64,000 nt of DNA from Rhizophagus clarus (lineage: Eukaryota > Glomeromycota > Glomeromycetes > Glomerales > Glomeraceae), in NCBI GenBank assembly GCA_015698045.1, contig BLAL01000183.1, positions 930,001 through 994,000 of the forward strand, given 5' to 3'. The position numbers were made by a program, and so were the translations under genes. Below the pieces are notes generated by a model. It did no database searches, was not told the DNA's origin, and saw nothing but the letters and a program-made list of their open reading frames with translations. Numbering within the stretch: position 1 is the stretch's first letter; every line of letters starts with the position of its first letter. Shown here in pieces: positions 1-13,439 of the stretch.

Positions 1-246
1 AGTTTAAAATGGATTTCTCATCAGATGAAAAAAACGAATTAAGTGCATTCAATTAACTCGTGAGTGTCTCACAATCATTTGACTTAATGTTGTAATCAAG
101 CTTTTTAATTGTACAATAACATACAACGCCGTTTCATAAGTATTTTGATCATCAATAAGTTCTTAATATGTGCCACACGCTTAATTTATTACGTAATTAA
201 AATCAAAGATGCTTCGCAAAGTACGTGTAAAAAAAATCAAGGTCTT

Positions 247-250
247 AAAA
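247..250 (-). terminator. Pol III T-run after tRNA-Lys
   Basis: Four T residues on the minus strand immediately follow the tRNA 3' end, the minimal Pol III termination signal. Confidence 0.6.
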
Positions 251-337
251 CGCCCAACGGGGGGATCGAACCCCCAACCTTGAGATTACGATGGTTTTCG
301 TAAGAGTCTCACGCTCTACCGATTGAGCTAGCCGGGC
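251..337 (-). tRNA. tRNA-Lys(CUU) with intron
   Basis: On the minus strand the sequence folds as a tRNA. The 5' arm GCCCGGC pairs with the 3' arm GTTGGGC with G-U pairs, the D-arm is TAGCTCAATCGGTAGAG and the T-arm contains GGTTCGATCC. The anticodon stem-loop reads TGAGA-CTCTTA-(insert)-A-TCTCA, giving anticodon CTT (lysine). About 13-14 extra bases sit one base 3' of the anticodon, the standard place for a nuclear tRNA intron. The total is 87 nt against about 73 for a mature tRNA. A T4 run (247-250 read on the minus strand) follows the discriminator G directly and fits a Pol III terminator. No CCA is encoded, as expected for a eukaryote. Confidence 0.95.
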
Positions 338-3300
338 TTTATTCGTGCAAAGCCTCCTAAATTGACTTATTTAATTAACTATTAAAAAAGGTTCTTGTAG
401 AGGCTTATTTCTCCGTAAAACCGATTCCATAATATTAGTTTTTTTTGATAATGTTTTTAAAAAATAAATAAAAAGTCAAGAAATTTTGTTTGTTCTGGAA
501 CGCGAATACTGAAAATTTCTTGATCACGTGATGCATTATTGCGGCGGCTAAGAGATGATTTATCACATGATTTTGACACGTTTTCTAGTTGGCAAATTTC
601 ATCTCATTGTGAAGTTTTAACTTTTTTAATTACTTTAGTTAGAAACGTTTTTTAACGCTTCTTTTCTTACTTCTCTATTTTTCTTTGGATCTTGGATAAG
701 TTTCGAAGTTATAAAGTTTTAAAAATTCATTATTATAATTATTATTATATTATTGTTTTTTAAAAAAAAGAAATGTTATTGATATTTCTATTTCTTCTTT
801 AATTGCAGGTTTCAAGTTAGAGATGAGTGAGTTTTGTAAGTTTCAAAGGTACCATTCAAAACTTCACTCTTTTTTATAGAAACCTTTGATGTTTTTCAGG
901 CTCTGGTCATATAATAGAACATTTAAGAATCACAATAATATATTTTACGATTTGTACGGTGTTTATAAAAGAGTATTTTATTGTGGTTTGTATATACTAT
1001 ATAATGTAATGTGATAAGTTTACAGTACATTATATGTTGTTAGCAAAGTAACAAATTTGACTTATTGTTTTACATTTTTTTAGTTAGCAAGCGATTAAAA
1101 TTCTTTTCATATTGCGCCGTATAAAAAGTTAATAGAATTTAACAATAAAGTATTAATAAGTAGGTAAAATTATACAGACACACATTATTTTTTTTTAACG
1201 TAAAGCAGTAACTTCTGATTCATTAATACGCTTCTAACCAAGTCTAACCCAAATTGTTGAGGTGGTTGACTATGTTAGTTTGATTAGCTTTGACATTTCT
1301 TGAGGCATTTTTTTTTGAAATTAACGAGGATAATCAAAGTATCTCCCGAATTCACAAAGGCGAACGTCAAGGACTTTACCAATGGTCAATGGAATTTCCT
1401 ACAGCTCAAATCCTAGAAAAGAAAAAAAGTTTAGAGTTATATGCGTTTTTTTTTTTTTAACAAACATTCTTACTACATTAAGAATAATTTGATAAGAGTG
1501 ATAATAATGAACGAGTTCTAGTTTTTGAAAAAAGCTAGAGAAAAATTGTATTGATGAAATTTAGCGATAAATCGACGGTAAATATCTGACTCCTTAAAAA
1601 TTATAATGGTGCGTAGTAACTAAATCATGAACTAGTATTAGAAATTATAAAAATATTAAAAACCATTCAAGATTTAGAATCCGTCATTAATTATGTTTCA
1701 CGGCTGCGCCGTGACCTGCGTAAATCATGTGATTGTTGCATAGTCGTAAAAACTAATATTTGAAGACATTTGTTCACTTTTAAAGAAAAATTCATTGTTT
1801 TTATAAAAGCGAAGATTTCATTGGGTCAATTAATTTATTGATATCATTATTCATACATTAAAACGGTAAAGCAGAAACTTAAAGTGTTTCAGCCTAAAAA
1901 AAAAAGGTATGGAAACCCTGATTACCACATCACAGTCATTACAATTTTGGTAACAAACCTGATTTTTTGGAAATAATTTATGACAATATGAATGAGATAT
2001 GTTAAGAAATATTGTTTCGCTATAAATATAACAAAAAAAAAAAAAAGAATTTTATTTTTATTTTTTATTTTTATTTTTTTCTTTGATACATTTCTTTAAT
2101 GGAACTTTTGAAAATTATAATAAATTCATCCTCATTATAGAAATATTCTCTTCGTTATAGTTTATAAATTATTAAAAAGATAATTCATTAAATTTCATTT
2201 TACGTAATAATAATATTCTTAATATTTTGATATCAGTTATTTATCGTCGATACACGGTATTTCCGAATTTTATTTAATAGTTTTACGATGGTTAATTATA
2301 TAACAAGTAACCAACCATTTTCTGCCGACGGCAATTATACGTCAATAATTGAAAATTTTAATAAGTGGTCGTAAAAAAGAAGTACAAATACGTGAAGATT
2401 TCTTCGAGTTGATTATGTTAACTTCCTAATAACACAATATATATCAATTAAACGTTGTATTGTATTGATACCTAAAATACTCAAGCACATGAAATGATGG
2501 ATAAATTTACCCGATTTTAAAATATTTTTCCTTGTTCTACAAGATTAATTAGAGACGGAAAAGGGGAAATATTACAATTTAACAAAGATCTAACAAATAT
2601 TAACGTATGGTGTTTTAATGTTATGTGATAATAAATTAAAGGATGAATAAATATCCTACGAAGACGAAAAAAAAAAACACCAATCAGTCAATAAACATGG
2701 TTTATATAACTATAAGAAGATAACAAGAAAGATCTTGTTAAATTTAAAACGCTATAAACGCAATATAAATAATACGTGATGATGAAAAAGAAGATTGAAA
2801 TAAGAAAAAAAAAACCGTTAATTCAAAGTATTTATGGACATAATGCACATTTATAAGTAAAATTTTTGAATTACTACGATATTACAACATTAAAAGCTGC
2901 ATCGGAAAATTCTAATCTTGTTAAGGGCTTTTATTTCTTTGTGTCGATTCCTTTGTTCACGATGCGTACATCCTAATTATTTCACCTGACCACTTCATCT
3001 TGATTTGACAACGTAAATTTTTGTACGTTCACAAAGTTTTATTTTATGATAAAGTTCCACATGAAATATTTAAACATTGAAACATGTACTGTCCTTATTA
3101 CGGACTAAAAATCACATGATCGTCAAGAAAGAACGAACAATAGTAAATACTATTTTTTCAATTTAAGTAATTTAATTTTTGCAATTAGAAAACCTAAAAT
3201 GAATTAAATCACTCTCCGAATATATTGTTATAATCTATTAATATATTATATTAATTAATATACATTATATAAGTGACCAATTGTTATTTTAAAAAAAAAA

Positions 3301-4639
3301 AGGTTTAAAAATACTGATGTGTTGTGATAATGTGATAAAATCGAAATGGTGATAAACTGATAAACATACTAATCTGGTGGTGTTACAAGTAATATGGAAC
3401 GCGTATATAGTCGATCTAATTGAAGAAACTTGTTATATACATATACATATAAGTATATAATGTCTACAAATAATTTATTTATTTTATTAAAAAAAACCTA
3501 ATCTTTACGTAATATTAATAAATTTGGATAAATGAATAAAGTTAATGAGTAATACAAATTTGGATATAAAATAATAAATAATACAATAAATTAGTACATA
3601 TATATCATCAGATCTCGCGTCTGATAAAACATAATTCGTATATAATAAAATAACAATAAAGATGAGAATAATATTATTTGGTAAACACGTAACAATCTTC
3701 ACATATATCGGGATATGCCCTGTTGGTTTCTTTGTGTATTATTGATACAGTATATTACTGGTTCATTTAATCACAACAACTGGTTTTTTAAGTTAGTTAC
3801 ATTTATTTTGTGATTTTTTCTCGGAATCGGAAGAAATTATTCATATGAATTTCCTTCGATGGGAATGATGGATGTTTCATTATTAACTTGTTTTGGTTTT
3901 TCCGTGAGTTCCCATTCCCCTTCCACCAAGGGTCCTTATTTTTTTTCCTCATTTGAATCTCTATTTCTAGACTTCTAGAGTTGAGACACGTACAAATTAT
4001 TTATGATAAATAATCTTATCGATAAAAACATTAACATATGATTCTTACAAACGATAAAAAAAGTTAATATTTTGATCAAAAAAGTTAAACAAAAGAATTC
4101 GCGCCATATATCTCTGATCCAAGTGGCTTTTTTTTTTGTAATATATTTTAATAAATGTGATTTTTGTGATTTCTTTGCGTGATTGTTCGTGACTGTTTTT
4201 TTTGTGCACTTGTGATTTCCCAAGGACTTTTTTTTCATTTCTCATTTATTAATTCCCAATAACTTGGAACCTGGATTTATATGCAATAAATTGGGGCAAA
4301 AGAATTTGTATAGGAATTTTTACGGCTAAAATTTTTAAATCTACCGGCAACTTATTCCTATGATTTTCATGGGACTTTATTTCTTGCGTATATTTTGTGC
4401 TATAAAATCTTGTTAATGTGCACCCGTGAATATTTCTATCAAATTTATTAAGAAATAATGTGATATGTAAAATAAAGAAATTTTGGAACATGATAAAAAA
4501 TCTTAATATATATATATATATAACACGATCCTCAAGTTTTACAAATATTCAACAATATAAAATTGCCATATTGGGAATTTTTTTTTTTCAAATTCTTTGA
4601 ATTTCCGACATTATATATCAATCAGCTGATTAATTATAG

Positions 4640-4815
4640 TTTCGAACATGACATGGTTAATTATGGTTTCGAACATAATAAATGTCAACATTCATAGATT
4701 AGCATTTATTGTCAGCGAAGTAACTGATGAATTAACTGCCGGCGAAATGACCTTGTTACCAATATTGTCGGTGAATTATTTGTCGATAAAATGACTATCG
4801 ATGAAATGAACCGAA
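4640..4815. repeat. Degenerate repeat with GTCGGTGAA/GCGAAATGA motifs
   Basis: Short phrases such as CGGCGAAATGACC, GTCGGTGAATTATT, GTCGATAAAATGACT and ATCGATGAAATGAAC follow one another in about 100 bases. They resemble, loosely, the GCGAAATGACG phrases at 19.32-19.65 kb. It may be an old copy of the same small repeat family. This is inference from motif similarity only. Confidence 0.3.
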
Positions 4816-5854
4816 CTTTCAATAGTTAGGAAACAATTTATTAACAATTTTTTTTTTTTTTCTTTTGGGAAAGAACATTCCCTCTAAATTAATTTCATTA
4901 CAAATTTACTTAACTAAATCATCGAATAAAATCAATATATTCGATATAGATTTGAGGAAGTCTGTGTGTTACATCAATTATTAATGAAATTTTTTCATTC
5001 GTTTGTCACTTATTATATTATATATTTCACATGCTACCACGATTTGAAGATAAATTTCTTGCGTCATTCAGGATCACAAATAAAAATCTTATCATAAAAG
5101 TATAATAATTTCTTTTTCAAAGATAAAAAATTACCTAAAAAATATAAATTAAACCTTTTTCGCGTAACGCTATTAAGATTTTGATAATCAGCCTCACTTT
5201 TTAGTAATTGTTATAAATGAACCCTGATTTGGTTGATTAAGTGGCAGAAACCTTCACCAAAATTCTTTGTTTTTTAAGGCTTATGTGTCTTGCATGGTTA
5301 CAATAATCTATTATTTCATATCACTTCAGCATACAGAGTGATTAAATTTTTCGGTTGTTCAGATTTCAACAATCCCTTGAAAGAAGAAACATTATTTATG
5401 CGTCAACTTACAAAGAATAAAAGATCTTAAGCTAGATAAATAGAGAAAAGATAAGATGTCAAACAAGAGATACAATTTTGAAAGTTGTAGACATGGAATG
5501 ATTACAATAATCTTAATTTATTAAGATTTCTTTAATATCAAAAATAATAAAATTTTCCCTCTCCAGTTATCCAAACAAATATATATATATCACCGCGTGT
5601 ACTTATTTAATCACTATGTACAACATATATATTTACTGCATATTCGAATAATTACGAATATTTGGGACAAGAGTTGAACTTTAAATTTGAACGATTTTCT
5701 ATTTTACAATTCTTTATATCTTCTAATCATTAATGTATACATATATATATTTCTTTTCGTAAACTGATAAAAATATACCTTATTATTGAATTTATTTATT
5801 TATTTATCATTTTAAATTATTTACGAAAAGGTTTCTGGAAATGTAGGACATGTA

Positions 5855-5946
5855 TTATAATCCCTATAAAAAATTCCTGGAAAATTGTTCCGAAAAATCA
5901 AAACATATGATCAACTTTCCAAAAAATTTTTTATAGGGAATATTAC
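5855..5946. repeat. Small imperfect hairpin element
   Basis: The left arm ATAATCCCTATAAAAAATT and the right arm AATTTTTTATAGGGAATATT are inverted complements extending through about 25-28 bases. They flank a short loop with ATTGTTCCG. The shape suits a tiny fold-back repeat; no coding capacity. Confidence 0.5.
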
Positions 5947-8900
5947 AATTATTTAAGCGTGATGTCGTGTGTACACACATAATATTCACGAACTTACAAA
6001 TATCATTTTACGCGTTTGAAATCATAAAATTTTATTTTATAAAACAAAAAAAAAAATTATTTTCATTCGTTAATTTCTATTAATATTAATTATATAACAA
6101 CGATTAAAAAAAAAACTTCTGGTATTTATGGAAGTTTGACATTCTGTTATCCTACAATTCATCAATTTTTCATTAAGTTTTTTTTTAGGTGATAACTAAT
6201 AAGTGACTATTTAAAAAAAATAAAATAAAAATAAAAATAAAAATAAAAGAACAAAGATTTATCCGAATTCAGAGATTGAACCTACGATTTCGGTAAGTTA
6301 TTTCCTGGATAACAAGACCCGATTAAAAAAACAAATTTCAAAATCCAAAAAAAAAAAAAATGAATTTCTTTTTTTTTGATAAGAAAACTCGTTTATTTTT
6401 TTTAAAAAAAGTTTAGAATATTTTTTTCCCTTCTTTCTGTTTTTAGGATTTCCCTTGTGAAATCAAGTAGTTTTACATACATTTTTTTTTTTTTTCAATA
6501 GAAATCCAATGATATTTATTGTAAATAGGCTTGTGTGAAATTATTCATTTTTTTTTAGTATCTCTTCACTTATAATATTTGGGGGGTGAACTGTACGTAT
6601 AAATTAATTCGGTCTGGGAATTAAATAAACGAATAGGAATTTTTTTAAAGATAGGTAACTAAATAGAGATTAGCACAAACAATTGAACCACCACCTTCGC
6701 ATCTATCGCATACCAATTAGATTTACATTTTTAAATCACGTGATTGATTAATTTTGCATTAAAGACATTAATTATTCTTATTAATTCAAATTATAATAAA
6801 TTTAAAGATAGAAAAGGGAGATGTACAAGGAAATTGCTATTTCTAAAAAAAAATTTCAATGACGAAATTGAAAAAGTAACCATTTAGTTTTATATTTTTT
6901 TTTTTTTTATTTGAAAATAGCAAATTTGCAAATAGACATAGTATTGGAATTACAATTTTGTACAGTAAGAAAGATCTTCTTTGGAATTTTATAAAGATTT
7001 ATACGGAATTGTTTATTCTTTAACCGATTTCCTCTTTAATAAAAACAAACACATTACAAAAAAAAAAAAAAGAAAATGAGTAAACCTCATAGATTACAAG
7101 AAAGTAGAAATGAAGTTATAACTAAATAAAGTGAATAATTGAACAGTAATACATCATTGGTGCTTAGAATAAGTTATATATAATAATAGTGATACTATAT
7201 TTAACAGCATATTTTCATCTTTTATAAAGAAATGAATATGCATAATTTATTTATGAAGCCTATTATATATCCATTTCTACAATCGAAATCAACAAATTCC
7301 TAATTCAAAGACTTTATAAAAAAGAAAAAAAAATAGAGTTCAAAATGATTCATTAATTTGAACGAGAAATTTGAGAGAAATTCGAGAATGATTAAAATAT
7401 AAAATAATGTTAACGAATAATGATTACTAACCTAATTTAATCAGTGATTTTTAAAAGCTATTTTTAGATTATTATTTTTTTTAAAAAAAAATTATTTTTC
7501 ATAGTATGAAATGTATATACTACAATATATACACATTTTACAATAATACACATTCCCCTATTCAAGATTAATACTTGTATAATTACAATCTTGCTTAACC
7601 TGATCAAAATAGATTAAAAAAACGTTAGTCAAAAAATAAGTATCAGTAAGTATCAGTATAACTTTGTCCTTCTTCTTACCAAAGAAAAACATGTAGAAGG
7701 AAAGATTAGAAAAATATATGGTAAAATGACAGGATTTCTTTGGAACTTATCACGTATTATGATTTTTATGATTCATCATCGTGAACGGGATCAGAATTTA
7801 CTACGAAGTCTAAAAAAAAAGATGGAAATTAATCATATTAACAAAATTCATTATTTTTTTAACGTGCCCTTAATCTAATTTATGATGCAATCAATAGTAA
7901 TTTCTCACAAACCTTTACAATTTATCGGGGATTACATTTACATAATTTTTCCTAGTAAACCCTTTATTTTCGTATTCATTTCGTATAGCATATATTCTTA
8001 TAGTTAAATCGTGAAATTATTTAAAATTTCGTATCGATGGAATCGTGATTGCGTTTTAGAATGAAATTTAAAATTTGTCAATTCAAGAGAGCAGTAATTC
8101 TTTGATTTTCTTGAATCCTCGATGTTCAAACTTTTCTCTTGATAATATAATACCATTGTACCATTCTTCATACAGAAGCTCTATGATTGTAAGTGACACA
8201 GTAAATCGAGGATTATGGACTTTTCCATAAGATTTAATTAAATAGGTATTTAAACCTATAATAATCTTTCTTTTTTGTACAAATTAAAGGATTGTTTAAA
8301 AAAAAGCTAACATTTCATAATAATGCATTATATTATGGTAAACTGTGAGAAAAAAATTGAACATTATGTTATAAAATAATATTAAGAAAAAAATTGTCGC
8401 TTACGTGAAAACAAGCCACTTTCTTCTAAAGCTTTCTCTTCTTAACTCTCAAATATTTAACAAATGTTTTTATGGAATAAAAACATACTTATTAAGCTAA
8501 TTTATTAACAAAAGAAGAGAACTTAAGGATTTAAAGTGGCTGTATGTTGTTAAATATATTGATAGAAGACGTGGGACAAGTTCGGATTTAAGGTCCAAAG
8601 CATTCAAAAAGACTTAAAGAAAAAAAATTTTTTCTTTCCAAGAATCGTAAATAACAAAAAAAACATATTCACATGATCACGTCAATCATTTTAAATAAAT
8701 TTCTGAATTTTGATTAATTTTTAACAAAAATTTTATTAGATCTTAAGCATAATTTAGAAAATCTTAAATTTTATGTACATAAAATTAAAAACTAAAAAAT
8801 AAATGACACACTAGCACATTAAATAAAGTAAGGGTAAAAAAAAATTTTCCCTATACTGTTGTAAGTAATTATTGCTATCTTAATGATGATAGTTTCTTTT

Positions 8901-9165
8901 TTTATACAGAAATTATCTCATTAATTTCAGATGCGCTCTCTTTGATCATTGTTAATCATAACCAAAAAAAACGCTTCAATACAAGACAAAAAAACCATCC
9001 GAAATCATTATTCCAGATGTTCGATAATTTTGCTTTCTTTCCAGTTCTCGTAATTTCTTATTAGTAGAAAATTACAAGATGATAACAAATCCCAATATTC
9101 ATGCTTCTTTATTGACAGGAACTTGGGGGTGTGAATTTATTGCCGATTTTATGTAAGAATCCTGC

Positions 9166-9181
9166 TAGGTAACGTTACCTA
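9166..9181. other. 16-bp perfect palindrome TAGGTAACGTTACCTA
   Basis: The sequence equals its own reverse complement over 16 bases. It could be a dimeric protein-binding site, but no neighbouring gene is recognised, so the role is unknown. Confidence 0.45.
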
Positions 9182-9769
9182 TACAATAAATAAATAATTC
9201 ATTAGTTTGCTATGGAAAAAGGCTTTTGATTATAAAATTTCTAGCGTTACCTTTAGGATAATTTATTTATTTGATCTCATTTGTTGAGATCCGATTAGTT
9301 GAATGAGATAAATTAAATTTGATAACCCTGATTCTTTGATTTAGAAATCATCTCAGGAAAATTCTAGTAAAGGTTGAATATAGTAAATCATGTGAGTAAA
9401 AATTTCTGTGTCATTAACTAATTTTACGGTGTTATCAAAATTTACCTGCTATGATTTTGTTAATTTTTTTTGTAAATTTTCCGTAAGGCATTAATAATTC
9501 TCCGAATGCCAAAGGAGAAGATTGGTGTGGTGAAGAATTCTATTATTACATGACTAGAAAATGAAATGTAATACTGTATGGTGTTGTACGCACGCTGGTA
9601 CGTTGTTGGTACAACGTTACATGTTTACTACAAAATACAAAAAACAATAAAAAGATTAAACTTAAGTGAATTATAACATCATAACAAAGTAATGAGTGGT
9701 TTCTTACGTTTGAATTCATGAATTCATGAAGGAATAAAATCATGGTAATTTTGGCCTCCTTTTATAATA

Positions 9770-10760
9770 AATGTACTCTGGCTCGAGCCTGTAATAACAA
9801 TAGCAATACGTTAGTTGGAAATTATTAAAAGTACAGACTATTATTCATACTTTTCTTACCAGAGGAAACTCTTAAAATTCGAGCTTGCTGAAAAATTTGC
9901 GAACCGAGTGTCTATTATATCAATATTTTTTCGTAGGACAAGAAGAACTTTCGGTAGTAAACTTCTCCAAAATCATATAAATTAAATTTTGATAAGGGGA
10001 AACTTTAGCTCCATCATACGTTATGATAAGAATTTCTTTGTTAAAAAAGGAGGTTTCAATAAAACCACTTATGGCAAGAAGAGATCCGATTATTTATACA
10101 GTAAATGAGCTACTAAAAATAAAAATAATAACTCCGTTATTTTCGTAAAGTTTACGAATCATGAAACAGCAGATTTTCGTTAGATAAAAATGTTTATTTA
10201 ATCCTACCAATTTGGTTGTTGTCTAACAGTCTCCCGATTATTTAAAAATAGGTAACAATAATAACACTTGATTCGGACCAACCATAAATATATCAACCAT
10301 TAGAAAAAGCCACTTATGATATAAAGGCGCTGGCGATCATTTATTTAATAATTACTAAATACCACGGTTATTATCATCACCGAATGCGTTAATTCCGGCC
10401 GGAATTAATGCCCAGCCCGGTTTAAGTTTAACCATTAAAGCTTGATACTTTGCTCAAGCCTGTTCAATGAAATAAAAATAAAAGAAAGAAAAAAAATACG
10501 TAAAGAAATTTACCTTATCCAGAGGAGTGAAAGAAGATATTACGAAAGAAACTAGGTGTCTATTATAACAATTTTTCTTTTTTAAGGTAAGATCGGTTCT
10601 CGCCAAAAAGCATATAACCAAATTTTAGGGAAAAGCAAGGGATCGCCTTTGGCTTGGCTTATCACGTTAAGAATAGATCCAATGAAATTGCTGTAAATGG
10701 ACTCGTGCAAAAATTTTTAGATAAGAATATTCTTACCATAAGGCAGTACAAATCGGTCTA
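9770..10760. repeat. Diverged ~650-bp-offset segmental duplication
   Basis: Two blocks share landmarks in the same order: GGCTCGAGCCTGTAATAA near 9780 and GCTCAAGCCTGTTCAATG near 10452; CCAGAGGAAACTC near 9860 and CCAGAGGAGTGAAAG near 10518; GAGTGTCTATTATATCAAT near 9907 and AGGTGTCTATTATAACAAT near 10554. Each then continues into TTTTCGTAGGACAAG or AAGGTAAGATCGG. Identity is moderate, so the duplication is old. No protein is recognised in either copy. Confidence 0.5.
10389..10408. promoter_or_regulatory. 20-bp perfect palindrome with CCGG core
   Basis: TTAATTCCGGCCGGAATTAA is its own reverse complement over 20 bases, in otherwise very AT-rich DNA. CGG/CCG half-sites are known targets of fungal Zn2Cys6 regulators (established for that family), but this spacing has no specific assignment here. 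Confidence 0.35.
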
Positions 10761-11277
10761 AAATGGTTAACTTCAATCCTAACTCCGGCCAATTCAGTGC
10801 CAGCCTAGCTTTCAATATTTTATAAAATTTTATTTTTTTTCAGATAATATAAAGAAAAAAAAAAAAACAAGTACATGATTAATTTTAAACAAAAGGTAAG
10901 ATAAAATATTTTTAACATTATTATCATTTTTTCTCGTTCTCTTAGTTAGGTCTAGGGGTCGTGACATTTGCTGAATGCTGAGAATTTTTTTTTGATGAGA
11001 TCGAAAAAGGCTTCAGTTAATTATGAGAAATGAAATCTTTTTTTGAGCGAGTGGATTATTTAATATGGTGAATAATTTCGGGAGAATGTGAGTTTTGAAA
11101 TTACGACGCAAAAAGCTTCAATTACGAAAAATCAAATCTTTTTTTTTAAGTGAGTGGATTGTTTTTTTATGTTGAGTTGGAATAATTTATGACGTCAATA
11201 TGAGTTTCCATCATCTGAAAACAATATACTTAACACATGGCTCATTTCTTTAGCAACTTTATTTTCGGGAGTGGTAT

Positions 11278-11770
11278 GTGAGGAAGAATGAGAGAAAAGA
11301 GAGAGGAGAGAGAAGAGAAGAAAGAGTGAGAGAGGAGAGGAGGAGGAGAAAAGTGAGAAAGGGGAAGAATGAGGGGATGAGTGAAAAAGGGGGAAGAACG
11401 AGGATGAGTGAGAAAGGGGGAAGAGCGAGGATGAGTGAGAAAGGGGGAAGAGCGAGGATGAGTGAGAAAGGGGGAAGAGCGAGGATGAGTGAGAAAGGGG
11501 GAAGAGCGAGGATGAGTGAGAAAGGGGGAAGAGCGAGGATGAGTGAGAAAGGGGGAAGAGCGAGGATGAGTGAGAAAGGGGGAAGAGCGAGGATGAGTGA
11601 GAAAGGGGGAAGAGCGAGGATGAGTGAGAAAGGGGGAAGAGCGAGGATGAGTGAGAAAGGGGGAAGAGCGAGGATGAGTGAGAAAGGGGGAAGAGCGAGG
11701 ATGAGTGAGAAAGGGGGAAGGATAGGATGAGTGAGAAAGAAGGAGGAAGTGTGAGAAAGGAATAAAATAA
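11278..11770. repeat. 27-bp polypurine minisatellite
   Basis: About 13 nearly identical head-to-tail copies of a 27-bp unit (GATGAGTGAGAAAGGGGG plus AAGAGCGAG) run from about 11375 to 11730. They are preceded by an irregular GA-rich tract (11282-11370) and followed by a short degenerate GA tail. The plus strand is almost entirely purine, so long frames stay open on both strands (27 is divisible by 3 and stops are excluded by composition). I treat these frames as artefacts. Near-identity of units suggests recent expansion. Mirror-repeat polypurine DNA of this kind can form triplex structures. Confidence 0.95.
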
Positions 11771-13404
11771 AATCATCTAGAAAGATGGAACAAATCATGA
11801 GTTCTGATTGGGTAGTTACTGTGTCACTATTACTGTGCCATATTATTTCTTAATAACATTTGAAAAATAATATCACGAACGATAATTTTCCTTTAGTAGT
11901 AAGGTAGAATTTGATATTCTTCATGAGTTGTAATTTTAATTAATCCATTTTTAATTTGAAAAATCTCTATTAAAGGGAATATCAAAATTATCTTAATAGT
12001 TAAATGTTAAAATTTTTGTTCATAAATGATTTTTCTCAAAGAAAAAAAAAAGAAGTAAAAATAAAAAAAAAATAAAAAAAAATAAAAAAAAAAAAAAAAA
12101 AATAAAAAAAAAAATTAAATTGATACTTAAACTATCAACATCATATAAATATGTGAAACATATAAGGGGAATACATATGTCAACAAATTATATGAAAACA
12201 TTTTAGAAAACTAGAACAGCGCGTTGGAACCTGTGTTATAATAAATAGATGAGATGTTGGATGCATGACAGGGTTCCATGAAGAAGGGTAAAGAAGTAGA
12301 AACAAGTTGAAAACAAGATAAATATGGATAAAAAAGGGAAGTACCCTTCAGATCAATAAAAAATTGGGCCATGCATAAATATTTTGGAATTATTAATTGT
12401 TAAAAATGATTATTAAAGTAGAGAATATATTTAATTTATAAGAGTATATTGTATATAATAACAGATAACAAATATGTAAGATATTATATTATATCCGAGT
12501 AATAAAAAGAGAAAGAATTGGAAGTAAGATTAATTTAGTCATATTTAGATATATTGAGTGATAAAAGCTGAGATTATTACGATTAATTGAAATGGTTGTA
12601 AAATGAGATGCCGCAAATAGAATCATTCTTTGTTAGATTGGTCATATGTGGATGTGAATGAATGTTATTTATTTGTATTAATTAGTTATGGAAATGCGTG
12701 TGAAAACCACCTATGATAAGGTGGTACAGTATTTTATATACAATATATCAGAACAAAACCTTTCAAAATGCGTAAAAAACCGGTATATATGCCCCGTGAT
12801 AGCACAAATTTGCAACGTCAACCTTTGTTTATGTTTTGAGAAATTAATAATGAGAAAAGAAAAAAAAAAGTCCATTAATAACTATTCTTCTTATTAAACT
12901 ATATCGAGATAATAGTAAAGTTTCCCCGATTTGAGCTCCAACTTGCAGACGAATTTCAAGCGGTGAGGTCGAAAGAAAGATTTAAAAAATCTGCTCAATC
13001 AGCGATCATGTATCACATTTGTTTGTTGTTCAATGGATTTCTTAATTCAAATTTAAATAAACACTTGAAACAATGGACGTGAAAGTAGGTCATTCAAAAT
13101 AAATATGCTTTGAGACATAATATGCATATATATTTTGAAAATACTAAACATATGATAAAAAAAATTCATTAACTATCAAAAAAGGAACCAATTGTGCAAC
13201 ATATGAGGATGGTTAACTTTATTTCAATAGAGTAAATTAAAAAAAAAAAAAAAAACGTTTATTTCGACGTAACGCAGTTCCTCTAACTTAGTTTAACGTT
13301 AATTATTGGATAAGAAAAGATGATAATATTTTTAAAACATTATATTTTATTTAATTTTAAATAATAAATGGAATAATGGAATAATGCAATATGTATGGTC
13401 TATT

Positions 13405-13439
<35 letters not shown>

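Larger units (their letters stand above)
340..9765. other. Long gene-poor AT-rich region
   Basis: I see no recognisable protein or RNA gene here. Open frames are short, rich in F/I/L/K/N and unlike known families. There are many poly-A and poly-T tracts. Small structured items are listed separately: a hairpin at 5855-5946, a 16-bp palindrome at 9166-9181 and CACGTG palindromes at 523-532 and 6735-6744. Long non-coding transcripts or very short exons cannot be excluded from sequence alone. Confidence 0.5.

Noticed and set aside
4249-4491. An 80-codon minus frame, looks mildly protein-like
   Set aside because: No recognised motif, no supporting splice pattern, and composition typical of AT-rich non-coding DNA here.
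11195-11798. Three long open frames (150-193 codons) on both strands over the minisatellite
   Set aside because: The repeat unit is 27 bp and almost pure purine on one strand, so stops are absent by composition; the products are simple 9-residue repeats with no family.
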